From Parelaphostrongylus tenuis (taxonomy: Eukaryota > Nematoda > Chromadorea > Rhabditida > Metastrongylidae): 64,000 nucleotides of DNA. Of this stretch, positions 34,687 to 48,200 are shown piece by piece. The notes under the pieces were generated by a model. It made no database searches and was not told where the DNA came from. It worked only from the letters and a program-made list of their open reading frames with translations. The first letter of the stretch is position 1. Each line of letters begins with the position of its first letter. Location: positions 124,001 to 188,000 of the forward strand of contig JAHQIW010006392.1 of NCBI GenBank assembly GCA_019055375.1, written 5' to 3'. A program made the position numbers and the translations under genes.

Positions 34687-34809
34687 TCCATAAGTCAGCC
34701 CATTTAACGGGGCACATGACATGCGTGGCTCAAATAATAACTACTAGATATGCTGAAATTTAAGCATGGTCTTATGAGAACACTCGAAAAGAACGGTACG
34801 ACAAAAATT

Positions 34810-36140
34810 TTTCTTTTTTTCGCATTCTCTTATTTCTAATACACGAAGGTCATTATAGTAAATGAAAATCACAAAACAATGAATAGTTTCTCAAGTAATT
34901 TGCACTGCATGCGAGGCCACTTCATATATTACTCTCAATAATTCTTGAATCAGTAGTGCACTTTAAGAGCTGGGACATTTATAGAAGTAGAATAGACCTT
35001 TTTCTATTAATCTAAGACCCTTTTTATTTTTCACGTACTTTACTATGCGCATTCATCGTCGTAACCTTTGCCACTGGACGCGCCCACTGATTTTCGCCTG
35101 TTCCCTGTATTTTAATTGATGAATGTATTTTAAACGATCTCCTGCACCCCTTTTAGCTCCTACTACTCAGAGATCTTTAATGTTACCACGACTAGATGGT
35201 TGTGGCATCACCTCAGTACATCGGAGAACTTTCGTTTTGCACAACTGCTTCTAACGTGTATCTACCTCCACAAATAGCAACAAATTTCATATAAGAAAGT
35301 CAGACATCTGAGGACCATCGTAAAGCTTAAAATTGCTTTGGTTGCGCAAAGGAGTACGTTTGAAAATATTAGGAATACAAAATTCAGTGATATCCGCAGA
35401 TGTAGACAAGGGAATCTCATTCGAACACTTGCTGCTAAACAATGACGATAAGAAGGCCGCTGACAAAAGCAGATAACTGCATGGAAGCTGATGCACTCGC
35501 CGCAGATGCTGACTTTGAGGATAGTGAATTGGACTATGAAAACTAGTGTAGATTGAAGGTGAAGAGACACTATTGCAGGTTGCTAGCTGTGGAAATAGTG
35601 AGAAAATATGCCTAGAGAATTATTTTGAGTAAATGTCGCGAACATCAAAAAAGTGCAAAGTTGAGTTGTGCACATCCACTTGAGACGTGTTTTCAATACT
35701 CATTATTGGAACACTCAACATCCACTGTCCTTTATTTCCATTGCAGTGCGGCACTCAAAACTGCGGAGCGACGCCGCAATTATAGTAGCTGAGCAAAATG
35801 CGACGTCGCGCGGCGTAAGGCAGTATGCTGCTCGCCGTCGCGAAAGGTTTAGGATCAGTGTCAGATTTAACGGAGCAACTTACCTTTACTTTCAGGGAAG
35901 AAATTGCATTCCCATACTGGTGGTTTATCATAGGTAATCTTGAATACTTGTGAATTTCGTCTAGCACTTCTGCTTTGTGGCGAAGCAGAAATTGTAATGT
36001 AACTGTTGTACGAAGAAATAAAGAATCAAAACAGAAATGACATTAGATCACGAACCGTACAGTTACTGATTGGGCCAACAAATCTGTGGATACTTTTTTC
36101 TTCCATGTGGAATTTTCAAACGTAAACTGTGGATATTTTT
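34810..36140. other. No certain gene; possible 5' exons of the B'' gene
   Basis: A segment at 35901-35934 between a ctttcag acceptor and a gtaatc donor would join exon 36145 in phase, but its peptide does not match the family. Nothing else was recognised. Confidence 0.3.
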
Positions 36141-36144
36141 ACAG

Positions 36145-36251
36145 ACTTAATAACAGCCCTAACGTTTTCGTGTGTTCCTGTGTCAATGATGGAGAAGGAT
36201 GAAGTTTTGCGTCGTGTATGTCTCGCCTTTCGTGAATTTCCCAATGAGCAG
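36145..36251 (+). CDS. PPP2R3: PPP2R3-like gene, first recognised exon
   Basis: Follows a tttttacag acceptor and ends at CAG before gtagtg. It reads MMEKDEVLRRVCLAFREFPNEQ at its 3' end, which lines up with the first helical segment of B'' proteins. The preceding residues (ITALTFSCVPV) match the expected proline/aromatic strand poorly, so the acceptor could be slightly wrong. It starts with the last two bases of a codon, so at least one exon lies upstream. Confidence 0.75.
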
Positions 36252-39200
36252 GTAGTGATTTTCTTACCGTCATCATGCAACGCTGAACTCACAGTATTTG
36301 CTTGCCGATTCCACTAACGTTCTTAAGTAGCTCCGACATAGATGTGCATCATTTGCGAAGTTCTATATTTCACACCAGGTAGATGCAAAAGTAATGGTAG
36401 TTTCGATTTCGTGACTTCTGAATCATAGCAACTAGACTCAAAAACGTCTTCATTAATCAAAATGAAACCATTTCAATCGACGCACTTTTGCCATTGGGAA
36501 ATGAGTATGTTTCCCTTCCTTGCTGTACAATGAAAATCGGTGCCTCTGGATTTGACGAACTTCTGGAAGGCTTTTCTGCATCTTGTTAATTGAGGAGGCA
36601 TTTTCCCTGTAAAAAAATTACTGAATTGTTCGAGCAAGTAATCGAACAAATAATCTGTGGGCGCGGGGCCCGGCATATATGGAGGATAAGCCAGAACTTC
36701 GTAGCTCAATTCTATAGACTGTCAAAGCGTTCATTGTGCGACATGTGGCTGTCAACTGACTATGAAAACGTCCAGTACTTTTGCCTCAACCTTTTTCGTC
36801 TTTTTAGTCTGTTGCAAATTGTGAACGGCAGTAGACTGGTCGACGTCGAGTTTTTTATGCAGCATCTCGCGCAATCTAAAGAGTATCAGCTCCGATGATT
36901 GTTTTTCTCAGTGCGAAGAGCTCGATGAAAAAGCTGCTCTGTCTCCATTGCTAATATTCGTCTTCTCTATTAGACTTCCTAAACCACCGCTGCACTTCAC
37001 TCCATTAGCAGTTCCTGCGCCAATTGCGCTGTTCTTCTTTCGGGCTCTCTCTACTGCTTTACGACCTTTTTGAGTACACGATCTGAAAACGCTATGACTT
37101 TTGCATCAATCAAGATACTTTCTATAGTCTAAAATAAGTATGAAATAATAATTAGGAAATAAAACGTTAGCAAAATGCAGGGAGAAAACTTTGCTCCAAA
37201 ATACTATGACATAGACGCATTTATCTAAGAATATGTTCAAACATCGAAGAGCAAATTTCAACAACCCATAAGCCACCATTACTTTTTCACCAGCCTAATA
37301 TGAATTTTGGTTTGTATTGACCTATTACACACAAATGAGTTGGCGAATCGAGCAAAGCGATTTAGAGTTATGAACTATTTTCAATCATTTCAATATCATA
37401 TGCATTGTGTTGTTCCATAATTTCTTTCGCCGTTAGACACTTTTATTAATGTAACCGCCATTTACTTGAAGATACTAATTACCCAATGATATGCAACCAT
37501 TTGCTGGGCAAAAATTTGATGACTCCCTCTCATAAAGGTAGAGGCTGGCGATCAAAGGAGTCAGTGAGATCACTTATGGAGTGGCTATAGTCTTCAGATT
37601 TTTTTTTCCGCAGATGTTCTTTCAGGGCGAGAAAGTGATGATAATTGGTGGAGCAATAACAGGACTACAACGGTAAATGTGCTAACGCAGTCTAACCCAG
37701 TTTCTCCAAAATGTGGCGAGTCGACTATGCAATGTGAGGTAGTCGGTCAATGAATGAGGTGTGGATCGGACATCACTTTGCAGTATCCCGTTTCACGTAG
37801 GTGGCCAGTGCTGATGCTACGGCCCACCTGATTAAGACAACTAGCACACTCTCCAGCTTATCACTGCCTTTTGGCAAAGTCTCGATTAGGACTAGAAAAA
37901 GTCAGTAGAACCATAGCGCCAAAAGAAAATATGGAACAACCAAAATCATAATATATGAGATGTTCAAGGGAGTTGTTAATCATCCTTATTCATTCATATT
38001 ATAGTGTTCCCTTAGCGACATGCCTCGCATATGCGAATTAGCAAATCTACCACTATATTGGAAAAATCCGATTTTTATGTCGCTTACAAAAGGAGAGGTA
38101 CGCTTTTTTAACAAATGTACTCATAATGTAGGCAGTTAACTAGTCTTTATTTGCAAATTTTATCAATCTTAGTCACGACGTGTTTCACTGATGGACTTCA
38201 CAGTTTGGTGGCGAGCCATGACCAGCGTGGCTCATGATGAAGCTGCTCGGTAAGTCATTTTTTCAATCATCTTTCTGCATTGTCTTCCTTTCCACGGCGC
38301 TTTATTTCGTCACGCTCGCGCTCCTTGGCTAACTAATTATTACTCTTCTCTTCCAGAACAAAGTTACATCATTACACAACAGGCTATATGTTTTGATTTC
38401 CAAAACTTACAGTGCAAAAAAAGCCACAAGCAGCGGATGTTTTGAATAACAGACTTCAATCTGCAGTATATTTAATAAAAAGCTTCGTTTCCTTTTACAA
38501 ATAATCCATTGTCACATATTATGTAGTTTGCAGCACTTTGTTCTCAATAAGGGTGTTTATAGATTAAGTAACTGGAAAGAACTCTTCCCCTACAAGCACA
38601 GTATCAAACACTCGATTCTGGAGAAGTGGGAAGCTTGAGTGCCCTACAGCGCGATTGAACTAGAGCTTTCTCGTTGCCCATCAGGATATGCAAATGTCCA
38701 CCTATACAAAAGTCTAGACCATCTTTTTTTTAGCAATGATTGAAATTGAAGCTTTGACATCAGCACGACGTAATGTTTCATTTTTCTGTAACGGCTCGTG
38801 TTTCAAAATCGTGACAATCGAATTTCATAAAACAGCACACCATTGTGTTCCCCATTGTATTACTGCTATTTGATGGCAGCGAGCTTGCGCTCGAACAAGT
38901 GAAATTTAATTCTTGTTTTTTCTTTTCCATAAAGGTGATGCCAAAATCTTCAAAGATAAAATCATCGTCTGAATCACCTAATGTCTCATTGGTCGTCGAG
39001 CTAGTCAAGAGAACGTCAAGAAGCCTTCTATCTTTCGTGTAACAGCAAGAGTCACCCGGTAGCTTTCGCCTATTGTAGTGATTTTTGAGCATCATATCTT
39101 TCTTCCGAGCTCTTCGTGAAAGTTCTCACTATCAAACGAAAAGTTTTCCTGCTATGTGTTTGACATCCTGGAAAATACAGTCGGGAACGGCTTTTGTCCA

Positions 39201-42200
39201 TTAGTAGTTACAATTCCTTTGCGTCCGCTTCACCTGATAGTTTAGCCTGTAGGACTGCATCTACGATTTTTGCTCGTTGATGTAGATCGGAGCGGATTTC
39301 TCTCAAGTGCAAGATGCGGGAAGACCTAACTCCGATCGTTCAAACATGTGATTGATAACGCTGAGTAATCTTCTATCCTGGCCCCACTAAGATTCTCTCT
39401 CTCCTTCCTCCATCCTTACTCCTGCTTAACTCTAGAGGTAAGTCATTAAACAAATTGACTTTCAGACTTCACTACTCCGTTACGCTTGAACAAGGCATTC
39501 AAAGCTCATCCACTCGTGAATATAGTTTTCTAGAGGGTTAGTCGGAGAAGAGCCCATGTGGTGCAGTGGTTAGAGGTACTCTGCGTCAGACACGAGGTCA
39601 ATAGTCCGATCTAGCGCTCATGGCTCACCAAGCCATCCGTCTTTACTGTGTCGGGAAATTGGTACCAGAATAGTTACAGAATTGTCTGGGAGGATAAGCA
39701 GCACTAACTCGGACCAGCGGGAGGCCACAGCGAGTCACTGTAAACGTCACATATGCACTCAATCACCTCAAACGAGGTTCAAAATTCAAGACTAGTGCGT
39801 GGCGCATCTCTCAGGAATTGATCAACGCCGAGAGCTTTTAGAGCTTTTAGTCAGAGATCAATATTTCCATAAGCGCTGCCGAGATCAGCCAGCAGTTGTT
39901 CTACCTGGTTGAGGCTTGGTGTTATAAAAGCGATGTTAATAGCAAAGCGAAGATGACATAACTATCGACTATCGACTTTCACTTCGCATATCCAGTGCTG
40001 GCATGACGTTGCGGATTGAGGTAAGAGATGATTTTAACAAGATGGTGGTAGCTTTGTTAAACCTCTCATGGTAATATCGATTCAAAACGGAGATGTTTTG
40101 GTTATGGCAGCTGTATATAGCTCTCAAAAAAACTGTGCTGTGAGTGAAGGTCCTTCTTGCTGTTCAAAGCTCCTATGACTGCTTCTGCCTCCTGGTCAGA
40201 AATTTTCTTCGAGTCGATAAAAGCGAAGCAGAGCGGTCTCGTATACTCTCGTCGCTTCAGGATTGAAATAATTTTTCGTAATAGTTAAATATGTCTGTAA
40301 GGCGATGTACTAAGAGCCATTACGTAACTCTGTCAAACAGCGAACTTCTCAAGTGTTCTAGTTGTCGATCATTTATCGGAATTAACCTGGTCAGTTTTGT
40401 GCTAGCATTGAGATTTCTAGCAATTAAAATAGCTTATTCAACGAATCAGGCAACACTTTTTATCACAAGAATATTTTGGTGAGATTTATTTCTCTTTCCT
40501 TTAATTCCAATTTCTATATTCCAAATTTCCGTTGAATCACTGCAGACTTTGAATGTATCAGTCCTATATAGCTAGCGAAATTTGATCCTCTATTTTCTAT
40601 CACGTCACATCTTCTTTTCTTTATAAGCAAACTTTAAAGACGTAATTCGACAGAATTTATTTACTTTTTTTCGGTTTTTGAAAATTAATGATGTCGTCAA
40701 TAGAATCAGACCGAAAACCGACGAGATGGTGTTCAAGTCCATCTGTGTATATAACTAACCGTGCTGAGCGGACCTTGCCTCTAGATGGCTTCTCTTCAGT
40801 CTCTTGCTCAACGATATCATCTTCAGATTCATCTACACACTGAGTCATGGCACCAGAAGTTATCTCATACGTGAAGACCTTTATGGTATGGTCATGGACA
40901 TTATGCATACACATCCGAGTCTGGAAATTTGCCGTGAAGCCGTTGACCTTTACGATAAATATTGCGATGTGGTGAGTTGCGGAAGATTCCAGCCGTAGGA
41001 AATAGACTGCTGTTTCGAGATCAGGCGACTGACCTTCACTTAGCATAAACATTGTGTGGACTTCAATCTTGATAAACACTCAGGTTATCGCTAGGATAAT
41101 GTGGAACCTTGGATGTGTGTGGAGAGGAAAAATTACGCCGAGCTGTCTTCGGAAGTCGGACCTCCTAGAGAAGATTCGAAATCTACAAGAGAACGAGGAC
41201 ATTAATAGTTGCGTGCGATACTTTAGGTGATCCGTTATACTTCAGAAGTACTTGTTTTTGTACAGGAACGCACTACTCTTTTTATTTTTCAAAGCTTAAG
41301 ACTTTTGGTATCTTTATCATTCATTTCGATGTGATTTAATGGATCATAAATGAAATCAAAGTAGTATTCTTTTTCTACGGCAACTATCCCGCTGTAAATG
41401 AATAGTTACAGTTTGGCCCATTTTTGTGTGATTTACGCTAAGTTTCGGGAAATCGACACGAATCATGATCAAATAGTTAGTAAAGCAGATATGAGAATGC
41501 ATGGAGATGGTGGTAAGTCTGCAAGTTTTTTTATCAGAAAATTATGTGTTTCCGAAAAAATGGATTAATTTGAACATGGCGAGTATGTCGGCTGTAGTGA
41601 GGAACATTTTCAGCAATAACGGAACTCGTTCTCAACCGTATTTTTTCGAATGCTGTTCAAATCAATAGGAATGATACCATGAATCTTACAGATTTCACAT
41701 ATTTCTTATTAGCCGAAGAGGACAAAACTCATCCAACTAGGTCAGGTTTCCAGCCATAGTATCTCCAGAGTATTGGTTTTTTAGTATGCCTTTACTATCA
41801 TGTGTTTATCTTCTGTTTCGTTTTTATTTTAGCTTTTGTTATATTGTATTTAGTTCGGAATATTGGTTCCGTGTTTTGGACGAGGATGGCGATGGGTTAA
41901 TTTCGATGTACGAAATGGAACGCTTCCATCAAGCTGTTGTTTCTAAACTGACTGAGAGGGGAATAGAATCAAACCCTTTTGAAGATGTCCTTTGTCAGGT
42001 AAGCAAGCTTTTTTGGCGAGAATCATGTCTTTCATTATTGTTTTGCTAAGTGCCAAAGACCGCCCGTCTCATTGCCGATGAAGCGTATTATCGTGTATTT
42101 GTTTGTGACAGCTTCTTGAACAATATCTATTATTTTTGATAAACACAAAAGAGGTTATTAGCAACCGGACTTATTCAATAGATTACTGGCTGTGGTTTCA

Positions 42201-45200
42201 ACGACTTTCTCTTCAGAATGCGAAACGTCAAATTTCTAACACAATCTACCCAGCCAATTATTTCATCAGAAAAGCAGAAAAAAATCAGTACTCAAACAAC
42301 TATTAACTACAAATAACCTTAATCGAAACTGTTCTACCGTATTCTACAGTTTATTGGCCAAGGTTCTCCTGATGACAAAAAAAACGATAGCGCGCTGACT
42401 GCCGAAAATCCTCCGCTACGCCACCTGCTATCAGCGGCAGTCTTGACGCTTAACCCATTCGGTAGTTGTTCTCCATGACTCGCTAATGGGATTAACCTAG
42501 GGAGCACAAATTGACATCGAACCTTAATCAAGCAGGGGTGAAGTTGATAACAACAAGTATAACTTTTTGTTCAAAGCCCGTTTTTATTCTTAGCGATAAG
42601 GTAGGATGTGATGTAAAATTACAGGAATGCCTAGATACGGGTAAAATCTGGGATCTGATGTTTTTTCCACCATGGATTCGATCCAACGCGCGTTGCCCCG
42701 GAAAGGCAAAGTGTTGATTCGTTTATGACACAATATTTGCAGATTCCGAGTTTGACTTGTGTTTCATCATTCTAGTGCTTATTCTGTGTATATTATGATC
42801 GTTTCATAACTGAGTAACTTGGATGAACAAGCGCGAATAGTAGATTTGATCGTTCAGTGCACTAAAGTTTGACTTTGATCTTGGAAAAATAATATTATAG
42901 CGGAAAACGAAAATTCGGTACGTCTCCAGTCGACGTCTATAGTCTTTTGTCTAAACTGACTGGCTTGATTATCGCATACATCAGAGTAATGAGTAGGTTT
43001 GGTGAGGCTATGTTTTGGATTCGCTTTATCAAAAAGCCTCAGTCGCCTCGTTACAACTGCGAAGCTTCCGAGTTTATATAAAAAGTTTCTCTGCCCTTTC
43101 TACACATATGGTAGAGTTCACCTTGTTTTTGCTTGAGAAAAGCCAAAATATTTCTAAAGAACTGCCATTGGAATTACACGATCCTAGTGGCTATGTTTTT
43201 GGTATCGTCCATGTTACAGAATTCTTGTCGTATGGCAATTTTACTTCATTAGATACCAGCTTCTGTGCTGTTTGGTTACATATCTATTTATCCATGTCTT
43301 CTATGGCGGCATGAGATTGGAATGGAACTTTTCCGCGGCATATTTTGTTGCATTTTTTGAACGAGATTTTATTAATACTACTCTTATTTGACGGACCAAA
43401 TAACACAGCATAGCCGCGAAAATCCACAGGACCGTTCTCCGGTGTCGTCTACCTGAGCAGCAAACGTTTCCGGCTGGCCTTCATATTCCCCTTTTTACGA
43501 GCACAAGAATTCGGTCTCTAAACAGGCGTATCTGAACTTTTTTTTTGGTGAAATAACAGATTTGTTCGACAACGTTGTATAATCCCTCTACAGTCATCTT
43601 ATAAACATCTTATAAGCAATCACCTCACAATGTTTAATCACTCATTTTTGATATGGCAATCGTGTGTAGTGTCGGATCTAGTTGAAACATTCTTGCTGTA
43701 CACAACTTAACCTCCATAGGTGATGACACAATTTTTTTAGCAACCTGTTTCATCGAGGCAATGATTGGATCCAGCACGAAAAAATATTATCACTCATGCA
43801 ATTAAACTGTCAATCATATTTTTCCCTTAGAATATAGTCGATCTGTGTGTATGCTGGGTTGGTCTGAAGTTGTGATTAAGTCCAATGCAACATTTTTCAT
43901 CTGGTGAATCTGATATTCAACGGTAATTCTGCATTTAGAAACGTTAATAGCTTCCTCATTCCATTTCCTCTAAAATGAAAGTAATAATCTTGCATTTCAC
44001 TTTGATCTTGCTTCATTTCCTAGCTTTTAACGTACCGGAAAAACTCGTCCAAGAAAGTATCATTGTCAACCACATCCTACTTCTGCTTTTTGAAGGCGTT
44101 CAATTAATTACTCAAACTCTCGATTGAGTGAAGAGCACTTAACAAAACTAACCTCCATTCAGTAACACTAAAATGATTATCGGTATTTATAGAGTTGATG
44201 TAAATTTGCATTTTGTGGAGAGATTTCTCAGATAGTGGCGACTATTTCTGACAGTTGAAAAGTTTTTGTACCATGAAATTTCGTGTTAAAAAGTCTACCA
44301 TTTCGAGATAGTAACGGTATGGTAACAGTAGCGGTTGCAATATTGGAATTTGGATTAAACACGATTGCATGCTTCTTTATCAAAGCACGACATCCTAAGC
44401 TGGCTTCACTGTAATTCATCTTGAATTCACGACCTGGCTCCAGAGTTGAGCAGGAGGAAACGAGCGGCTTGGGGAACGTTTAAGAGCATCGAAGATGTAG
44501 TGAAGAGGACAAAAAAACATCCGACTCCGTGCCCGCCTTTTCGACTCGACACTTATCCCTGCCCTAACGAATGCAGCAGAAACCTGGTCGCTACGTAAGC
44601 AGGATTAAAGTCACTTGGCGTTATCGAACGCGCAGTCGAAAGTCGATGCTAGGAGTATCCCGTATCTCGCCAATGAGAGAAAAGGTCCGAAGTTCCGACC
44701 TACGTCAACAATCGAAAATTAGGGACGCCGTTCTAGACGCCAGAGTATCGAAAATAAGGTGGCCCGGACACGTGATACCTTCAACGACAACCGATGGACG
44801 AGAGCCGTTACCGACTGGATTCCTCGGGACGTCAAGCGCTCTAAATGAAGACCACTGACCCGCTGGTCCGATTTCTTCACAAAAGCGATAGAAGAAAGAT
44901 ATGATGCTCAGTGAATCCCTAGAGCGAGGAGGACGCACTGGATACTATTGCACACAATAGGGAAAAATGGAAGAGTTGCTGGTACTCGCTTGAGTCACTC
45001 GACGATCAACGGGACGACAGGTGATACAGGTGATACGTATCGGAAGGCTTTTGTCAAATTAAGGTGGCCCAGAAAATCCAAAATCATGCTAATCAATGAA
45101 ATGTATTTGGTATTTCAAATCGTGGATTCAAGATTTGTCGTAGAGCAGCATAAACAGTTCGCAACATCAGAAACACATTTAGCTTAAGAAATGCTATCTA

Positions 45201-48200
45201 GAGAAAAGGTTCAAAAAATTTCTCGAAAGAGACAAATTCTAGCAATTCATGAACCGCAATCACTTTTGTACCAACCTCTTCAGATATCATGGGAAAAGCA
45301 ATGATCGAAGCTGATCCTCTTTCGACTACACGTGATGCTCTGAAAAAATTTAAGGCTTACCGCTCTACGAATCTTGCCATTTGAAGGAAATTACAAAAGT
45401 ATATACGGTACCAGTACGGTGTGGAACCGCAGTTACTTTTGCATCAACCGAACGCATTTTGTCGCAGGCCGCTCGGCGCTGCTCTCACGCACTGTAATTG
45501 CAGTGTCGCGTCTCGAGACAAATTTGTATTACTCGCCGTAATGTAAGCAAGAGATCTACTTCGTCAATATAGGTTTTAGGAGGTATTATCATTACTAAAT
45601 AATGAAAAATCACTTATGAGACTTTTGTGAGGATTTCCGAAGAAACGTCGCCCATCCGTTGAAAATTCCTCATGTTTCATTGCTGAAACCACATTTTTGC
45701 AAAGAAAGACATACTTCTAACTGTTATATAGCAATTTTCTCAATTAATTTCCATTTTTGCAGCTACTCAACACCTTGATTCTGTGAATTTTGAAGCTACG
45801 ATTGCTTTTGAAGGCCTTCATTGTACGGTTTGATAAAACAAAAAAAAGATTATGTTTCGCATTCGAAGTGATTAGCCATAGCTTGTTCAAACTTGACGGC
45901 GGATTTGCTTGTATTTGCAGAAAGTGATTCTAATTTTTGGATTACTTGATCACCTCAAATGGATGAAATAGCACCACTTTCCATTATGAACTTTGTGTAA
46001 TTCAGTACCATCACGTGGAATGTGATCGTGTTTGCTTACCTTTTCACCAAACGCAGCTTCCTCAGTGGGCTATTAGCATCATTCGATAGCTTGAGAAACG
46101 AGAAATCCGTACCTCCCTTGATTTTTTGGAAGGTTTTTTTAGTACACTGCAGTAATGAAAAGAGGACTGCAATTATATTTAAACTAGATATCAGTTGTTG
46201 GGGCTTCGACGCGGATTTTTTGGAACGTATTAGTCAAAATTTGCTTTTGAAAGGATTTTATCACTGCGAAAAAATAGATTACCTCTTAGAGGAGAATTTT
46301 TCAACCACAAAAGTTCCCACGTTTCAAACATCTCTAATTCTTGACACGAAAGCTACATTCCTCTCAATATAACCTACTTTTTCTAACCTTTATTTCACGT
46401 TTGTATTGCCTCTCTTCTAAGAATGTATCTCGAAGAGACATATTTGCACAGTGTACGACATTTATGGCCTTTTCCAGAGCTTGAGGAGGTCTAACTAGTG
46501 TGCAATGTGCTCGATCAAGCATTTTCATGACCTCAACAGAGAAAGACCTTGTATATAAACGTTCAGATGGCGAAGTGATTAACTTCCTTGGAACATACTG
46601 TTTTGTTCCTTTCAAATCTTCCAATTATTTACTGAATAAGAGCTGCAGAGAACCTTGCATGAGATAGCATTGTGCCTAATCAGGAAACAAAAATCGACCT
46701 GGGATAAGGCGCAAGTCGTGCTTGCCTTCTCCGTTCTGCTCATTTTTGCACTCTTGGAATCTATCCTAAAACCTCAAGGTTTTTCACGAAGAGTTATCAG
46801 AATCCTGTGCGCGGACACTAAGTTTTACGTGAAGGAAAAACGAGGCAGGCAGAAATGAAGCTGGAAAGCTGTGCGCCTTCAAGAGAACTATTTACTGTGC
46901 GAACCAAAATATATTTGTCATGATACTCTGAGGACGTTATAGAAGTGCATTAGTGACTAGATTGTGATCCAATTTGACCTTTCTAGTCTCTAATGAAGGC
47001 TTGACCACTCGAACAGTCAGCCATTATTGTACTTCCTCACTTTATCACTTCATTCGATCCGTCTCACTGTTTTTTTTTTCACTGTGCGCGTCTCAGTACT
47101 TATAGCATACAATTCGTTTTTTGTCGTCTTCTTGAAGGTCGTAGTATAATGATTCGACAGTTTCTTTGCAATCTCGAAGATAGCCTGATTGTGGTGTTTC
47201 ACAGGGCAACTGCGTTCCCTCTCCTTACCCTACTGCATAATATTGCACTACGCTGCATCGAATAAATCTTACTTTTAACATACTCGTCTCTGCTTATCAA
47301 ACAAATACGTAACTGTTTGATAAATGCAGATAATAACCCTTTGCAGACGGCTGTTGATCGATCTTTACGAGCCGCGCGCGATTTCCGTTATTACATAAGA
47401 TTTTTTTTTCTTCTGCTCAATAGAAACTTCAGGTTTCTCGTATTATTCTGATACTCCATTATTTCTTCTACACGCTCAAAAACTTTTCGCGCAAACATGG
47501 AAACCTAGCTCTTTAGCTGGCACGAGGTTTTTAGATTGATAGGTAAAACACTAACAATGAGTTTTTGCATCAATGAAACAATCTTAGTTTTTTAATATCA
47601 TTTTTTGAGTTTTTGAGTTCATTTCAAAGCGCCTCAAAAGTTTTTCATCTGAATAATTTCAGACTTTATACTAAAATTGCGATATTAACTTCGGAATCTT
47701 CATAGTTATGTTTTTTTTTTTTTCTACGTGTGTGCAGTACACTGCTGTCAAAATTTAACTCCCTGTAGATTTTATTTCCAAACAAACATAAACCATAGTT
47801 TCTCTAAATTGTTTTTCATCCTTGTAAATGCAGTACATCTTCCTACTCTGCCGATGTTTGTCTCATCTAATCGTGGAAATAATTCTGTGCTGTGTTCTGT
47901 AGATGTTCTTTTTGACAGTCATCAAAACGATTACAAAATAACAACATCTTCGAAAGTTCGATAGTAAGTAAATCACTGATAATAATCTTTCTGGAGAGCA
48001 GTTTTCAAGAATCGCTCAATAGAGTATTGAAACCACCGTTTTGAGCATGCACTTTGTCTTTCTGTCTATCAAGAGTTACCATTGTTGAAAGTCAGAACGC
48101 TATTTGCTCCACTTATTAGGTGTACATCTAAGACTCCGCCTTTTTTTTTTTTTGCTCTAATAATAGTAATTGCAAGATATGCGAAACAATTTTTTGAAGG

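Larger units (their letters stand above)
34235..34800. mobile_element. Foldback element with two opposed hammerhead motifs
   Basis: Arms about 34240-34440 and 34545-34745 (gtcagcatgtcatgtggtct on the left, mirrored by acatgacatgcgtggc on the right). The central loop of roughly 100 nt holds unrelated DNA (ggtatgatatactaatgata). The ends match those of the 20.9 and 31.6 kb copies. Both ribozyme cores are intact. Confidence 0.8.

Noticed and set aside
35901..35934. Possible upstream exon of the B'' gene
   Set aside because: Splice signals and phase are acceptable, but the peptide EEIAFPYWWFII has no counterpart at that place in the family.
41565..41665. Alternative reading MASMSAVVRNIFSNNG of the exon near 41.6 kb
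   Set aside because: It ends in a stop and would need a 31-nt intron. The frame starting at 41614 fits the family and the phase.
44571..44858. 95-codon plus frame rich in arginine
   Set aside because: An out-of-frame reading of the RTE C-terminal region; the true frame is offset and interrupted.
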